DNA of 64,000 nt from Siphonodentalium dalli (taxonomy: Eukaryota; Mollusca; Scaphopoda; Gadilida; Siphonodentaliidae), in NCBI GenBank assembly GCA_032622095.1, contig CP136066.1, forward strand, positions 150,240,224 to 150,304,223, in the 5' to 3' direction. A program made the position numbers and the translations under genes. How positions within the stretch are numbered: position 1 is the stretch's first letter; the number at the start of each line of letters is the position of its first letter. The notes under the pieces are model-generated. The model did no database searches and was not told the DNA's origin. It saw nothing but the letters and a program-made list of their open reading frames with translations. This document shows, in pieces, positions 24,411-39,800 of this stretch.

Positions 24411-24666
24411 CCCTTTGAGTGCCAGGTCGATTTTTGTATCAACCCATATACCATGTGCCAATGCATTCTCTTATATATGCGAGTCGACCATAGGTCGCCT
24501 CGCATATATAAGAGAATGCATTGGCCTGACAATTTATTTATTTATTTTTGTTTTTATAATTTTTTACAATTTTAATAATTTATTCTTATATTCTTTAACA
24601 GACTTATTTTGTAGGATTTGGTCATGCAAAATTACTCGTACCCATCTACATGGCACTCAAAGGGTT
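24407..24666. mobile_element. TTAA MITE, family 2
   Basis: TTAA both sides; CCCTTTGAGTGCCAGGTC ... ATGGCACTCAAAGGG. A central palindrome around ATGCGAGTCGACC reuses the arm sequence of family 1. It ends 30 bp from POLE2 exon 14. Confidence 0.85.
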
Positions 24667-24695
24667 AAAGTTAAAAAAGAAGACATACTACTTAC

Positions 24696-24872
24696 CGGAT
24701 TTACCACATTACAGTCAGCATTCTTTACTTGGAAGGGATCATATTTGTCAGCACACACTAGAACATCTGGCAGAGGATAAACCTGCAGTCCGTAATCGTA
24801 TGCCCAATACACGGCACTAACATGAAGAGGTAACGGACTCAAATGACCTTGACTCAGTATCGTTTTGGCAAA
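24696..24872 (-). CDS. POLE2: POLE2 exon 14
   Basis: 177 nt, 59 codons, phase 0 at both ends. Encodes [40 protein letters not shown] and ADKYDPFQ, matching [47 protein letters not shown]. Acceptor TTCTTTCACAG, donor CCG|GTAAGT. The family continues about 25 residues (GSFP...) in a further exon that I could not find downstream. Confidence 0.97.
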
Positions 24873-27800
24873 CTGTGAAAGAAGAAGTCATTATAATATA
24901 TCAATGTGAAGATAATGATAATACTAATGAAAGTGTCAATGACACTGTAGCTCAACTTGGAAAGGGAATAATTTCATGTGTTACAGACAATGGAGCAATT
25001 AGGAATGTGGAAAGTTGAAATGTCAAAGTAATACCAGATTAACAACATGAAGAGATATATATATATAAAGTAAAATGCTGGCGGCTATGTTTTCAAATGA
25101 AATTCAAAAACATTTGATAACTTCCATCAAGTAAGATCAATATCAAGATTAATATAAAGTCTGGTGATAATCGGATGAGGGAATTGGAATGTAGGGTGTG
25201 CCAAAGGATTTAGTCATGCAAAGAGTAAAATCCAAGGTGGCTGTCAGTGGACATGTTTTAAGGCCGAATGACCCCAAAATGACTCGTTTTCATCCACATC
25301 CAAATGTCAACAGCCATGACAAATTTCATGATGATGAGACCAAAGGTACGAACTGTAGCCCGTGCCAAAGGATTTAGTTATGCAAAGAGTAAAATCCATG
25401 ATGGCTGCTGGCGGCCATGTTTTTTGGCCGAATGACCCCAAAATGACTCGTTCCCATTTAAATATCAATGTCAATATTTCATAATGATCCGACCAAAGGT
25501 ATGTCCTGTGGCCCGTGCCAAAGGATTTAGTCATGCAAAGAGTAAAATCCAAGAAGAGAGAAGTTCATGTTTTACAGTCAATGGAGTGATTAGGAATGTG
25601 GAAAGATGAAAGGCCTAGTTATGCAAAGAGTAAAATCCAAGATGGCTGCTGGCAGCCATGTTTTTTTTCTGAATGACCCCAAAAAGACTCGTTCCCATTT
25701 ACACGTCATTGTTAACATCCTTCACAAATTTCATGATGATCTGACAAAAGATACAACCTGTAGCCTGTGTCAAAGGATTTAGTCATGTAAAGAGTAACAT
25801 CCAAGATGGCTGCTGGCGGCCATATTTTATGGCCGAATGACCCCAAAATGACTCGTTCCCATCTACATGTCATTGTTAACATCCATGACAACTTTCATGA
25901 TGACCGACCAAAGCTACGAGCTGTAGCCAGTGCCAAAGGATTTAGTCTTGCAAAGAGTAAACCCAAGATGGCTGCTGGCGGACATGTTTTTTGGCCAAAC
26001 GACCCCAAGATTACTCATTCCCATCTACATGTCAACAGCCATGACAAATTTCATAATGATCCGACCAAAGGTACAACCTGTAACCCGTGCCAAAGGATTT
26101 GGTCATGCAAAATTACTCGTACCCATCTACATGTCAGTATTAACATTCATGACAAATTTCATGATGATCAGACAAACAGTACGACCTGTAGCCCATGCTA
26201 ATGGATTTAATTTTGAAATCCAAGATGGCCACTGGCGGCCATGTTTTTTTGCCGAATGACCCAAAAATGACACGTTCCCATCTACATGTCAATGTCAACA
26301 GCCATGACAAATTTCATAATGATCCGACCAAAGGTACAACCTGTAACCCGTGCCAAAGGATTTAGTCATGCAAAGAGTAAAATCCAAGATGGTTGCTGGC
26401 GGCCATGTTTTTTGGCCAAACGACCCCAAAATGACTCGTTCCCATCTACATGTCAATATTAACATCCATGACAAATATCATGATGATCAAACGAACAGTA
26501 CGACCTGTAGCCCGTGCTAATGGATTGAATTTTGAAATGTTGTTTGGCCAAATGACCCCAAAATGACTCATTCCCATCTACATGTCGTTGTTAAAATACA
26601 TGACAAATTTCATGATGATCTGACCAAGGCTACGACCTGTAACTTGTGCCAAAGGATTTAGTCATGCAAAGAGTAAAATTCAAGATGGCTGCTGGCGGCC
26701 ATGTTTTTTGGCCAAACGACCCCAAAATGACTCGTTCCCATCTACATGTCAATATTAACATCCATGACAAATATCATGATGATCAAACGAACAGTACGAC
26801 CTGTAGCCCGTGCTAATGGATTGAATTTTGAAATCCAAGATGGCCACTGGCAGCCATGTTTTTTTGCCGAATGACCCCAAAATGACTCGTTCCCATCGAC
26901 ATGTCAATGTCATGATCAATCTCATAATTATCCGACCAAAGGTACGACCTGTAGCCCGTGCCAAAGGATTTAGTCATGCAAAGAGTAAAATCCAAGATGG
27001 CTGCAGGCAGCCATGTTTTTTGGCCGAATAACCCAATAATGACGTGTTCCCACCTACATGTCATTGTTAACATCCATGACAAATTTCACGAAGAGCTGAC
27101 CAAAGCTACGACCTGTAGCCAGTGCCAAAGGATTTAGTCATGCAAAGAGTAAAATCCAAGATTTTTGGCCGAACGACCCCAAAATGACTCGTTCCATCTA
27201 CATGTCAATATTAAAATCTGTGACAAATTTCATGATGATCAGACAAACAGTACGACCTGTAGCCCGTGCTAATGGATTGATTTTTGAAATCCAAGATGGC
27301 CACTGGCAGTCATGTTTTTTTGCCGAATGATCCCAAAATGGCTCTTTCCCATCTACATGTCAATGTCAACAGCCATGACAAATTTCATAATGATCCGACC
27401 AAAGGTACGACCTGTAGCCCATGCTAAAGGCAATTGTTGGCGAATCACGCACACGCACACACACAGACGACAGATACCAAGCCATGGCAATAGCTCAAAC
27501 TTTATAAAGTAAAGTTGAGCTAAACTAGAGCCTCCAGGTAGCTCAAATAAAGAATTATTTTGCAGTGAAGTGAGGAACATCTCAATGCGCAATTCCGATC
27601 GTAACTTCATTATTTTATCGTTATTAAAAGTACATGCATCACCTTTCATGGAACGTTTCATTGTCTTTCTAAACACTAATTGTTTATAAACAAAAGAGAT
27701 CACTTGCTATCCACAGCTTGTTCTATCACTTGAACACTTATATATATGTGTGAGAGAAGCTAAACTCATTAAATACGTTCACATCTGAGAAACAGCACAG

Positions 27801-30800
27801 AAAATGTGTTCCACTACAGAGTACAACTTAGTTATGACAACGTTTTATTACAATGCAGTGTTTATGTGACCAATTCATCTATTATATATTTTGGAACTTC
27901 TGTCTGTGTGTATGTATGCATTTGTTATAGATTCGAAAACTGCTCGACCGATGCGACTCAAATTTGGTATGTAGGCCTACTTTGATTCCGGAAACAATAT
28001 GAGTGGGTCCAATTTCACAAGCGACCGTGTCCTTGACCTCGCTCATATATGCCCATATAGGCATGTTTCTAGACCGATTGAACAATAGTTATTTTCTTTC
28101 TCCTAATATTCAGCCCAGACGGAGGCGATCACAAATAAATCCCTAAATAGCCCAGACGAAGTCAAGACACATCAGCTAGTTTTCAATAATCCTGCCTGTG
28201 TCTGTTTATTCAATTATCCTACTCGCACCTCGGGAAGCCATGTGGGTGTTTGTTAGTTCCTTTTGTTCTATTATATGATAGTACAAACATGACAGACCCT
28301 GTGTCCTTTTATATTTTAACAAATCACACAGTGTAGAAACTGTTACATCGGAAGTGTTCTATCGCCGGTATTGTGATGGTTCTTGACTGATTTGTTACAG
28401 TACCTTATGATTAAAAATAATCATTTTCGGGACAAAATCACACATAATTATAGATATCTTGAATGTATTATACTTTCCTGAATGAACAGAGGCTGCAGAA
28501 GTGCCGTATTATCGAAACCTGAACTCTAGATCACAATTAACTCGTAATTAGCGAGTTAACACGTAAATATCAACATGTTATCACTGAAAATCAAGCCACG
28601 TAAACGCAATTCCTTTGTTTTTGGTGGCGTAATAAATATGAAACGCATTATGAACATGAACACTGAGTGTAAAGAATACCCGTGTTATTCTTCTGTAAAA
28701 TATCTGAGAAAATATCCTGATAGCGGTTGATAATTTGGAACAGTAGCCTTGTAATCAACACATGTACGTGTTACGGTACTATTTCAAACCAATCGTGGCT
28801 GTGACGGTTCTATACATAAGATTTATTCGAACGAATTATGCACCTTGGGCCGAATATTGTCTTGTGTATCTGACAATTTAAACCAGATAATGACTGTAGC
28901 TTATGCCATTTACATAATCCAACAGGTATATTAAGAAATAATAGTAAGTGACATTAATTGGTAGAAACCAAATATTGAAAGTCCCGAGGGGTATAATATC
29001 ATAATCATGCCTGCCTATATAAATAACCAATGGTAATAGAAATCTACTCTCAGGAGATTATGAGATGTTATTCATTTAATTAATACAGGGCCATGATTGA
29101 AAGATCCATGTGGAAAAATGTTTCGATGCCAGCATCAACATATTTCTTCCTCGAAAGTCCTGCCCAAATTTATGCATGTTTGTAACCCAGACATGAACAT
29201 ATCTTGTGAAATCACATTCAACTGAATCATTTATATGTTATGGCATGGCCGGGGGATATGGACGGGGCTTGGACAGGGAGAGGTGCTTAATTGATGTATG
29301 CCCCAAACTTTGGTCAAATTTTCATCTGTTACAAATTTCATACCTTACACTAGATTGGTTGGAAATTTCACACCAACAATATGTTGAAATTATTCCCTTT
29401 AATAGTTTGATTTCACAACAATGACTGAGGAAAGTCCCTCCTTATGTTCATACATTGTAATAATAATGTGTTCGTTTAAAGTGTAATTGTCCGCCGCGCT
29501 CATTTAAAATAATATTAACAATATTCAATTCCTATCTAATCATCGGGGCCGACTTCTCTCAGGTGACTTCGCGTCGGGTCGTCTTCGTATTGGGCCATCT
29601 TCATATGAGGAGCGACTGCTATAAGTCAAAGAAAGGCGAGTGACCAAATAATTTTAGCTTTCACTTCATCCAATTTTTATTTTATTTAATATTACAAAAG
29701 ATAGCCTTTACTGGTATAAAACAATTATTCCCTCTTACGGGCAAGTGGATAAAATTAATTGCGTGACTGGTTGTAATCAGGTATCTCTTAACAGGAATCT
29801 GGGTGGCATAGCTTCACTGTCTAGAGGCTTAGAAGTTAGAACAAACCCTGAGTGTTTGCTGATTATCCTAACCAGCAGAACAAGTGCGATAAAGAAATAA
29901 CGAATTCTAGCACCTAACCTCTATAATCAGCATCCATCAAGCGGATGCCCAACATAAAATTCATAAATTGCGTAATCAGAACAATGTATGGGTGTCAACA
30001 AACTATTAGCGTCTTATTTTTTGCTGATTAACACGCGTCTACGAAAATAGACAACATAAAATACAAGACAGATAACTCTATATATCCCATCTTTCCGAAT
30101 TCCAGTGCTATGAAATTCCACTATAGTTAACCATTATATTGACTCTATTGACACTATATTGACTCATGGCAATGTTGGGCCTGCAAAATGCATTATTTTC
30201 CAAACTAGCTGGCGACTTGGTGAATTTTGATAGGCGTAACACAGGTTATTGAATAAGCATAGGAAGGCAGTGTAATTCATAGAAATTGATGACAAGCAGT
30301 ACAAATTTCAACTTTAATGCATATTTTGTTGTGTTTATCTTTGGTCAATTTCACGATAAGGTCAGTTTGAACCATTATCCTGCCAAATATTAGCATTAGT
30401 ATTACCTGTAGAAAACCGATTACATGGGGAGAGAACCGACTCGATCAGGAGAGAACCCAAACAAATATCAAAATTTGCAGTTTTCATCGTTGTTATGACT
30501 CGCACAATGGAATTTTCGATATTATTATGCTCGTTGGGGCCACCTATTGTGAGAGGAATGGAAAAAGTAATCGAGTTATCAGCTAGATGGCTCCAAAATT
30601 GCGTTTTAACTGTCAAAAAGTCATGAAAATGTATAATTTTGATCATAAGGAACCGTCATAAATCAGTCAAGAACCATCACAAACCGGCAATAGAACGACT
30701 TCCGATGTAACAGTTCCTACACAGTGACAAATCATAAATGAAATAAAAACATGCAACTATCAATTGTTTTATTTATTTAAAAGAATGTATGCGGTAATTA

Positions 30801-33800
30801 TTTCTCTGTGACAATTGCCCCATCTCTTATCATGCGATTATCAGGTCTCTTCCCGGGCCAACTGTCAGCTCTCTTCTCTGGCACAATGAAGAAGCAGTAG
30901 TTGTTACGTGTTGGTAACCCCTGACAATTGGGCTGGGGGGTAGAACTGGGATATGACCCTTTGCAAAGAAATTTCTCAAAAACAAGGGAGTGGGTTTAAT
31001 CCATGCTGTCATGCAAAAACAGGCTTAGACGCGATCCAGTAGGGTAGTCAAAGGTTGGAATGTGTGATGAAACGAAGTGCAACTGTTGTCTGTGCCACTT
31101 AGTTACGTGTACCGATCGGATAGTTAACAATATTTACAAAGCTATACAAGTGTAGGAGAGGAGCCCCAGGTGGAGTTCTGTACTTTCTCAATATTCAAGG
31201 ACTATTCAAGGACTGGTTTTTCAATTCACGTGCTATTCAAGGGTCCAATCGGACTTTAAATTCCAAGGTTGGAAATTCAAGGACTACTCATTTCTGTGCA
31301 AACCCTGAAGTAACTTACTTAAACATGCTGCATGTACCATTCCGTTGGATTTTTAATCTATGAAGCCAACAGGTGTGGTGAACTTATAAATCATAAGCCA
31401 TCAGCCAAAAATGGTAGGCAATTGATGCTACATAAATATAATACAACATCAAGATATTGCTCAATGGGGCTGGTGACCAACCAACGTAATTTGCTGGGGG
31501 CTCGGCGTTGAATGCAATTACATTACTAAACCAAGATTATTCCTTAAGTAGCAAACTACCTTGTATGGCAAACCCAGATTAACAAAGAAGGATAACTCTA
31601 TAGTGAATGAGGAAAAGTATCAATGGATTCCTTTTTAAAGTACTGCTTATGAAAATCTTCACACTTTCATTCAGATCTAGTAATTAACAGTAAATTTCAT
31701 TAGAATATGACAAGCCATAATTAGATATTTGTCCAATTATATGGACAAGCTGGTGACGAGAAGATAGATGGACGGACAGGGGACTAAGGGATGTAATCAA
31801 TTTTATCCAACAACCACTTTGTGAAATGGGGATGATAAAAAAAAGCCATGAGCTTACAGAACGGCTGTTTTTTGCTATGAATTGTTATTCTTGGGTTAAC
31901 ACATACATGTCTAGATGGTCACATGATTATTAGTCCACTGCCCAACTCCAAACTAAGTGCAAACAGAATTTTTCTTTGTATGACTAAGTACATAAGCCCA
32001 TCAAAAATCCCATTTCATCACGTGAGTTCTGCGTCACTGGCAAATTTAGATAAGTCCATACAAAGAAACATGTTTAAAGAATATTTTTGTCTTCTTAATC
32101 ATAGATGCATAAAGTATTCATTTTTTTTGTACAATCTAGTGAGAAAACTACTAAAACAGTGAAATAACCCTTCATGTTTCTCTAGTTTTTAAAATACTGT
32201 CAGACAATAAAATATGAATTTATGAGAAATTGAGGCTCCATTATTAGATAAACTCTTAATTTTGGAGGCACATTACTCATAATATACTTATAAAACCTCG
32301 GAATAGTTTTCTGTTCTGTAATCTGAATGGTAAAATCTACAAGATTGGCATACAAATGGAAGACTTGTGTCCTAAATTATTTTATAAAAATATGCGTGAA
32401 AAGTCATAAATTTTAAATTTTACCAAACTTATTTCACAAAATTTACCAATATCCCTCTACTTGATTCGTGTTGATTTTTTAATTTATTTGAATTATTTAA
32501 TGCCTAAAGCCACCATTTAAGGTGGAACATACACAAACATATATGCACTTTGTACATGAGATATTTCAATAAGCATTTTAGCATCATATTACATATACAT
32601 TATGTAAGTAACATATTCATATAAAAATCATGAATCTCTCTGTCGACCGACTTACACAAATAGTGATATATATATATTACTGAAATAAATTACATGTAGA
32701 TGTAAATGCTGTGAATGCCAGATCACCAGTATAGTTGTAAGTTATTATCTCAATTTTCTGAAGGCTAATTTCAGAAATATACTCACCCTTTTCAGGAGCG
32801 ATATATTAGCTATAGATATCAAGCCATAAAACTTTTCTTGCATTGGAGATAGCCAATAGTATTTTGGAATGTACTGTTCACATATATCTCTAATTTCAAC
32901 ACATATCAGTAGAAGCGATACTCGTCCACTGTCCCATTACCGTTACCTGTTTTGAAATGATGTTTATAATGGGCATATGTACTTATTTCTGCAAAGAAAA
33001 ATCTTGTTGCAATTATAATTTTATAAATTATACATACATTGGACTATATATGCTTAATTCTTAACCCTTTCATGACTGGAGCTTCCTGAAATTTGGCGAA
33101 AACCCTGTGCCAATGCATTATCTTATATATGGGAGCCTCGCATATATAAGAGAATATACTGGCCGAGAAATATTTACATTGACCTTGTAAGCCAGTTAAG
33201 TGCATTCTCTTATATATGTGAGGGTTACTAATGCTGCACTAGCGTGACTCCCGTCATGAAAGGGTTAATCATAAAATAACAAAGGTGTGACTCACATGTG
33301 TAGCGACATCTCCGTCTGATGGAAACCGAATACAATTTCGGCACATTTTAGTGACAATGTCTTCACGATAAACAATTATCTCCTGAGTACAATACTGAAT
33401 CCGGCAAGGATTACTTGTGAATATTGCTGATGGAACAACCCGCCTGATTTCTTCTGTGAGTGAGTTCGGAATCGCAGGCCTGAAAGTAAAAATCACAGTC
33501 AGACCTGATGTTTATCCAACGTGTCAATTCAGAGGGTTACATTTATCGGAAAGAGTGATATATTACAATTACAATTGTGTATTATAATCTAAACTAGGGG
33601 ATTGCTCGTCAAAGATGAGTAAATGATGGGCCAATAAATGCTCTTTATTACTTTTTTGTGTGCACTTGCATTTTCAGTTGTTTAATAGACACTATATCAA
33701 CCATATATATCCAAATTAACAACAAAATTTAAATTAAGATTTCAGGATTGTTTCTACCCCCGCCCTTTTTTAATGCCATGAATGTGACCAGTCCTGTCAA

Positions 33801-36800
33801 TTTCTTTAAGAATTAAAGGTTGCTGGCAAAAATGTCCCTCAACAAAGGTGGCAAGTTTGAAGGATTTATATATATATATCTTTATTTTCCTCCAGCATTG
33901 AAGAGCTAACAAAATACATACATAGATGTAACACATATACAGTTGGAAGTCAGTATAACACAATATATAAAGAGAAATAATTATAAAACAAAAATCTCAC
34001 ATATAATACATAGACGAACTTGCATCCGACCAAATACATGCAACACACAACATCAGAAAGAAGAAAAAACACATCATGCATCACACAACCCAAGTGACCC
34101 CATTCTTATATGAACATGTCAAACACATGCACGAACATGTGCATGTGGCCTATCCACCCACATACATGGCCAATAACACCACCAAAATGATTCCGACTGA
34201 ACTCAAAATCGCAGGTGCGCAGCTCCCCATGCTGGTTGACATCTCTGTGCCAGTTTTGTGACTGGAAAATTGACAGAATACAGGCTCGGACAAAAGATGC
34301 GTCCCAGGATGTATGATTCTATGTCGAAAAAGGGCAATAACTCTGCCAAAATTAGTCCAACCCAAACTCAAAATCACAGGTGCATAGGTTCCCATGCTGT
34401 TTGATATATGTGCCAAGTTTTTAAAAAATTGACCAGAAAATGACAGAATAAAGGCTTGAACAAAGTTCCAACATTTGGGTAGATGTGTGGCTAAAATAAT
34501 TATGTGTCTACAAAATGTATTTGGCTATCAAGTAGTTGATAAAATTTTATGTGGCTATCATGTAGTTTATAGTGATACAATTATGTCATGAGTATGTGTA
34601 AATCAGTCTCACCTGGGATAAATTGATGATGGACCGGCATCATTCGGACCAGGCACAAAGATGAACTTAGACTGTTGAATTAACGATGGGTGTTCTGCAA
34701 TTATGTCAGCAAAACCATGGAACAACTCTGTCAAAATCAAACTATTATCATGTTTATCGAATATAAATACAGTAATGCCCTAAATAATCGAGTGAGAGCT
34801 TTCTGATGAATGGCAACAAGCCATATTTCCGGCTAAATCCTGAAAAAATCACCCATAATTCAGCTGTGGTTAAGGAGTCGATTATTTAGGGCAGTACTGT
34901 ATATTAAGTGAAAAAATTTATGGTATTTGTCTCTTTCTCAAGGATATCATTCAGAAAACAAGATTATCACTAAAGTATCACAAAATTTGACCGTATTACC
35001 ACTTGATTTTAGAGTTATCCATCTTCATCTGCAATTTTGTCCGAGACCCTCCATTTGACCACTTGTTTCTGGGCAACATATTATTATACATCGCGAGAAA
35101 TAACAAATTTCAAAAATCTTTATTTTATTACACTGAACTTTGAATCAAATATATTTTACCCCGAAGCCAAAGAAATAGTAATTTAGGAGCGTCTGATCGG
35201 ATGGATTACCTTTAAAGATGCATAATCTTAATTAACACTCCCAAATTACTATTTATTTGGCTACAGGGTTAAAAATATTTTATTTGAGTCGAGGAACCCG
35301 CACATCAAAGCTCAGAATGATTAGATATCAATTTTTTAAATCTATTATTTTTCACCACCGGTACTTTTTAGTGGCCTGGAAAAAAGTCGACGAACCGACG
35401 GTCTCGGTCCAAATTGCAGATGAAGATGGATAACTACAAAATTAAGTGGCTTTCGTTGAACAAGATGTTGATAAATAACAGGTAGGTTTTGGGCAATTTT
35501 ATACTATAGTTGACAGTGGTAGCATTATTTTTGGACAATTAATTGATTCTGATAACTGAAGCGGCATTTAAAAATATGTTGTTGTTGTTGGAATCTAATG
35601 ATATGGGGACCATCAAATCGGATTGAGTGCCTTTAAGTTAGGAAAGTCTCTCTAGAACCAAAGAAATATATTGGTAAACAGTGTGGTTTTGGTTCTACAA
35701 TTATTTTATCAACACAAAAGTCTAAACGCCCATGGACAACAACAACACTGGCAAGTCAAACACGAGAGTTAAAATTTGATGCCACTTGGCTAAGGAGCTG
35801 GTGAAAATCGTCAACAAAACTACCGCTCTAATTCTCCATTATGTCAATATGTTTTTAGTGTGGGAATTGTTCTCAAAGCACATAGGAAATTTCACTTTGG
35901 GGCAAGTGATATCGCCATGTTGACTGGAAAAACCTGCAATAAATATAGAAAACCACAGACTAGTACACAGTCAGTGACAGAGTCAGAAAGGAAGTATATG
36001 ACTGGTGTGCTCTGGTAGAGATTGGTAAATATGATCGTTGAAAAAAATGTTAAGCTTCCATCTGGAGATCACCCCGAGGATCCATATGAAGTATGGTGAC
36101 AATCGGATGTGGCCTGTAGAGTGTGCCAAAGGATTTTGTTGATAGACACACACACAACGAATGAAAAACCATGGGCATAGCTTATACTAGAGCTAAAAAT
36201 GTACAGCAGTTATTTTGTCGCAATTATAATTTTTCCGACATATCAAACGAGAAGAAAACGGACCATGTACACCTTATTAACTTTTAGAGGCATATCCAAT
36301 TGCGTCAATTTTGAAAGAAAGCCACGAAACATTAATTGTATTTTGTTGGACTCATCTTGACATTGCGGTGGTAATCATAATGCAATACCTACCTTTGACA
36401 ATTTTGGACTCGTTCTTGCATTGTGGAAGTGATGTGAAATTTCCACAGAATATAAAACATAGTGGAGGAACTTCTGAGAAACCCGCAAACAACAGTTTAA
36501 GCTTGTCCAAAACCTACAACACAAAAATAACTCAACAATGCAAGAAGGTCTGAAGTAACTGGACGTAAGTTGTTTGATGCTTGGTATAATACATCTGTAA
36601 TTAGGAGAATCATACATGTACAGTGATGATGTTTAACCAATTTTGTTGATGTCCTACTTTGCAAATTATAACTTGCCATACTTTAGAGCATTTTCTATAC
36701 TAAATTGTTGATGTGACCAACATTCAGGTTCACTACAGATATCATGCGTAAGATTGCTTTTAAATGAAACATGTGGACAACATAATCGGTGAAAGCACAT

Positions 36801-39800
36801 GACATGACAATGTTCCGTGATGTAACGATGCTACCGACAGAGATTGAAACTTTTGGCTGAATTTCATGTTATCGAAAACCGATAAGAGACTAATTTTGTT
36901 TCAGTTAGAAAATTGAGCAGCCATGTTTTCATTATATTCAAAGTAAAAAAAAGTTGAATAACTCGACCAATAACAGTCCAACCGAACTCCAAATGCACAG
37001 GTTCACATGATGATTGACCCATGTAGCAAATTTGATTCAAATTGAAAAAGAAAATTCAGAGAAAATGTCCGGACAAAAAAAATCTCAAATCTGGAGAATT
37101 CTAAGACGAAAAATTGTCAAAATTTTGAGAAAACGTCCAGACAAAACTCGAAAAAAAAAAGGGGATGACTCCACAAAAAATTCGGATGACCTCATAATTG
37201 CAGGTGGACAGGTTCCCATGGTACTAAATATCTCTGCAAAGTTTTAAAATGAAAGTGTCAATGACACTGTAGCTCAACTTAGGTAGGGGAATAATTTAAT
37301 GGTTGACAGTAAATGGAGGAATAGGAAAGGTGCTAATTGAAATGTCTAACCTGCACCAAAGGATTTAGTGATGCAAAGAGTAAAATACAAGATGGCTGCT
37401 GGTGGCCATTTTTTTTGGCCAATTGACCCCAAAAGAACTCGTTCCCATCTACGTATAATTGTTAACATCCATGACAAATTTTATGAAGATCTGACCAAAG
37501 CTACGACCTACAAATTTCATGATGATCAGACGAACAGTACGACCTGTAGACCGCGCCAATGGATTGAATTTTGAAATCCAAGATGGCCGCTGGCAGCCAT
37601 GTTTTTTGGCCGAATGACCCCACAATGATTCGTTCCCATCTACATGTCAATGTCAACATTCATGACAAATTTCATAAAGATTAGACCAAAGGTACAACCT
37701 GTAGCCCGTGCCAAAGGATTTAGTCATGCAAAGAGTAAAATCCAAGATGGCTGCTGGCGGCCATGTTTTTTGGCCTAACGACTCCAAAATCACTCGTTCT
37801 CATCTACATGTCAGTGTTAACATCCATGACAAATTTAATAAAGATCAGACCAAAGGTATGACCTTTAGCCCACACCAAAGGATTTAGTCATGCAAAGAGT
37901 AAAATGCTGGTGGCCATGTTTTTTGACCGAATGACCCCAAAACGACTCGTTCCCATCTACATGTCATTGTTATAATTCATGACCATCTGACCAAAGCTAC
38001 GACCTGTAGCCCGCACCAAAGGATTTAGTCATGCAAAGAGTAAAATCCAAGATGGCTGCTGGCGCCATGTTTTTTGACCGAATGACCCCAAAACGACTCG
38101 ATCCCATCTACATGTCATTGTTATCGTTCATGACAAATTTCATGATGATCAGACAAACAGTACGACCTGTAGCCCGCGCCAATGGATTGAATTTTGAAAT
38201 CCAAGATGGCCGCCAGCGGCCATGTTTTTTGGCCGAATGACCCCACAATCATTCGTTCCCATCTACATGTCAATGTCAACATTCATGACAAATTTTATAA
38301 AGATTAGACCAAAGGCAACCTGTAGCCCGCGCCAAAGGATTTAGTCATGCAAAGAGTAAAATCCAAGATGGCTGCTGGTGGCCATGTTTTTTGGCCGAAC
38401 GACTCCAAAATCACTCGTTCCCATCTACATGTCAGTGTTAACATCCATGACAAATTTCATAAACTTCCGACCAACACAACGACCTGTAGCCCGCGCCAAA
38501 GGATTTAGTCATGCAAAGAGTAAAATCCAAGATGGCTGCTGGCAGCCATGTTTTTTGGCCGAACGACCCCAAAATCACTCGTTCCCATCTACATGTCATT
38601 ATTAACATCAATGACAAATTCATGATGATCAGACGAACAGTACGACCTGTAGCCCGCGCCAATGGATTGAATCTTGAAATCCAAGATGGCGGCCAGCGGC
38701 CATGTTTTTTGGCCGAATGACCCCAAAATGACTCGTTCCCATCTACATGTCAATGTCAACATTCAGGACAAATTTCATAAAGTTCAGACTAAAGGTACGA
38801 CCTGTAGCCCGGGCCAAAGGATTTAGTCATGCAAAGAGTAAAATCCGTGATGGCTGCTGGCGGCCATGTTTTTCGGCCGAACGACCCCAAAATGACTCGT
38901 TCCTATCTACATGTCAATATTAACATCCATGACAAATTTCATGATGTTCCGATCGAAGCTACGACCTGTAGCCCGCGCCAAAGGATTTAGTCATGCAAAG
39001 AGTAAAATCCAAGATGGCTGCTGGTGGCCATGTTTATTGGCCGAACAACCCCAAAATGACTCGTTCCTATCTACATGTCAATATTAACATCCATGACAAA
39101 TTTCATGATGATCAGACGAACAGTACGACCTGTAGCCCGCGCCAATGGATTGAATCTTGGCCGATTGACCCCAAAATGACTCGTTCCCATCTACATGTCA
39201 ATGTCAACATTCATGACAAATTTCATGAAGATCAGACCAAAGGTACAACCTGTAGCCCGCGCCAAAGGAAATTGTTGACGGACACACGGACGACGGACGC
39301 CAAACCATGGCAATAGCTCAAACTTACAAAAGTAAGTTGAGCTAAAAAATGACTGGAAAATAATATTTACCTCGAGTAAGCACACTTGTCAAATGCCAAT
39401 TAATGGCGATTATATCTTTGGACCAATCATGCGAGTCCTTTCGCTATAAAAGCGATTGAAAGGTAAGACCTCATTCATTTTAATTTCTTCCTCCTGTGTG
39501 TTTGATGCGTTTGACCGAGTGCGCGGGGCGGGAATGTTGATCCCAACTGGGAGGGCCCTTGCTGTGTTCAGTGTCCAAGATATTTATTATAGGAGATACA
39601 TATTTTGGGTAAAAAAATATTATATCTCTGTCAAACATATCTTGGACACTGAAACTAATGGTTATAATTAGAATTCTTGAAGAGGAGGAGGCCACGAGAC
39701 AGATAATCCGACTATGTCCATGAAACCCACCTGCTGAAGCAGAAAAGACCTGCATCCTGTACCAAAAAGATTTCTCGGTAGACATGTGCCAAAAAATAGA

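Noticed and set aside
25307-39385. Many open frames of 60-130 codons (for example 25806-26201, 38993-39316) with repeated peptide blocks
   Set aside because: They are readings of the pearl-like monomers in several frames and both strands, with no frame preferred.
39463-39468. GTAAGA as a splice donor just inside the left arm promoter
   Set aside because: It lies upstream of the predicted initiation base (39473), so it would not be in the transcript.
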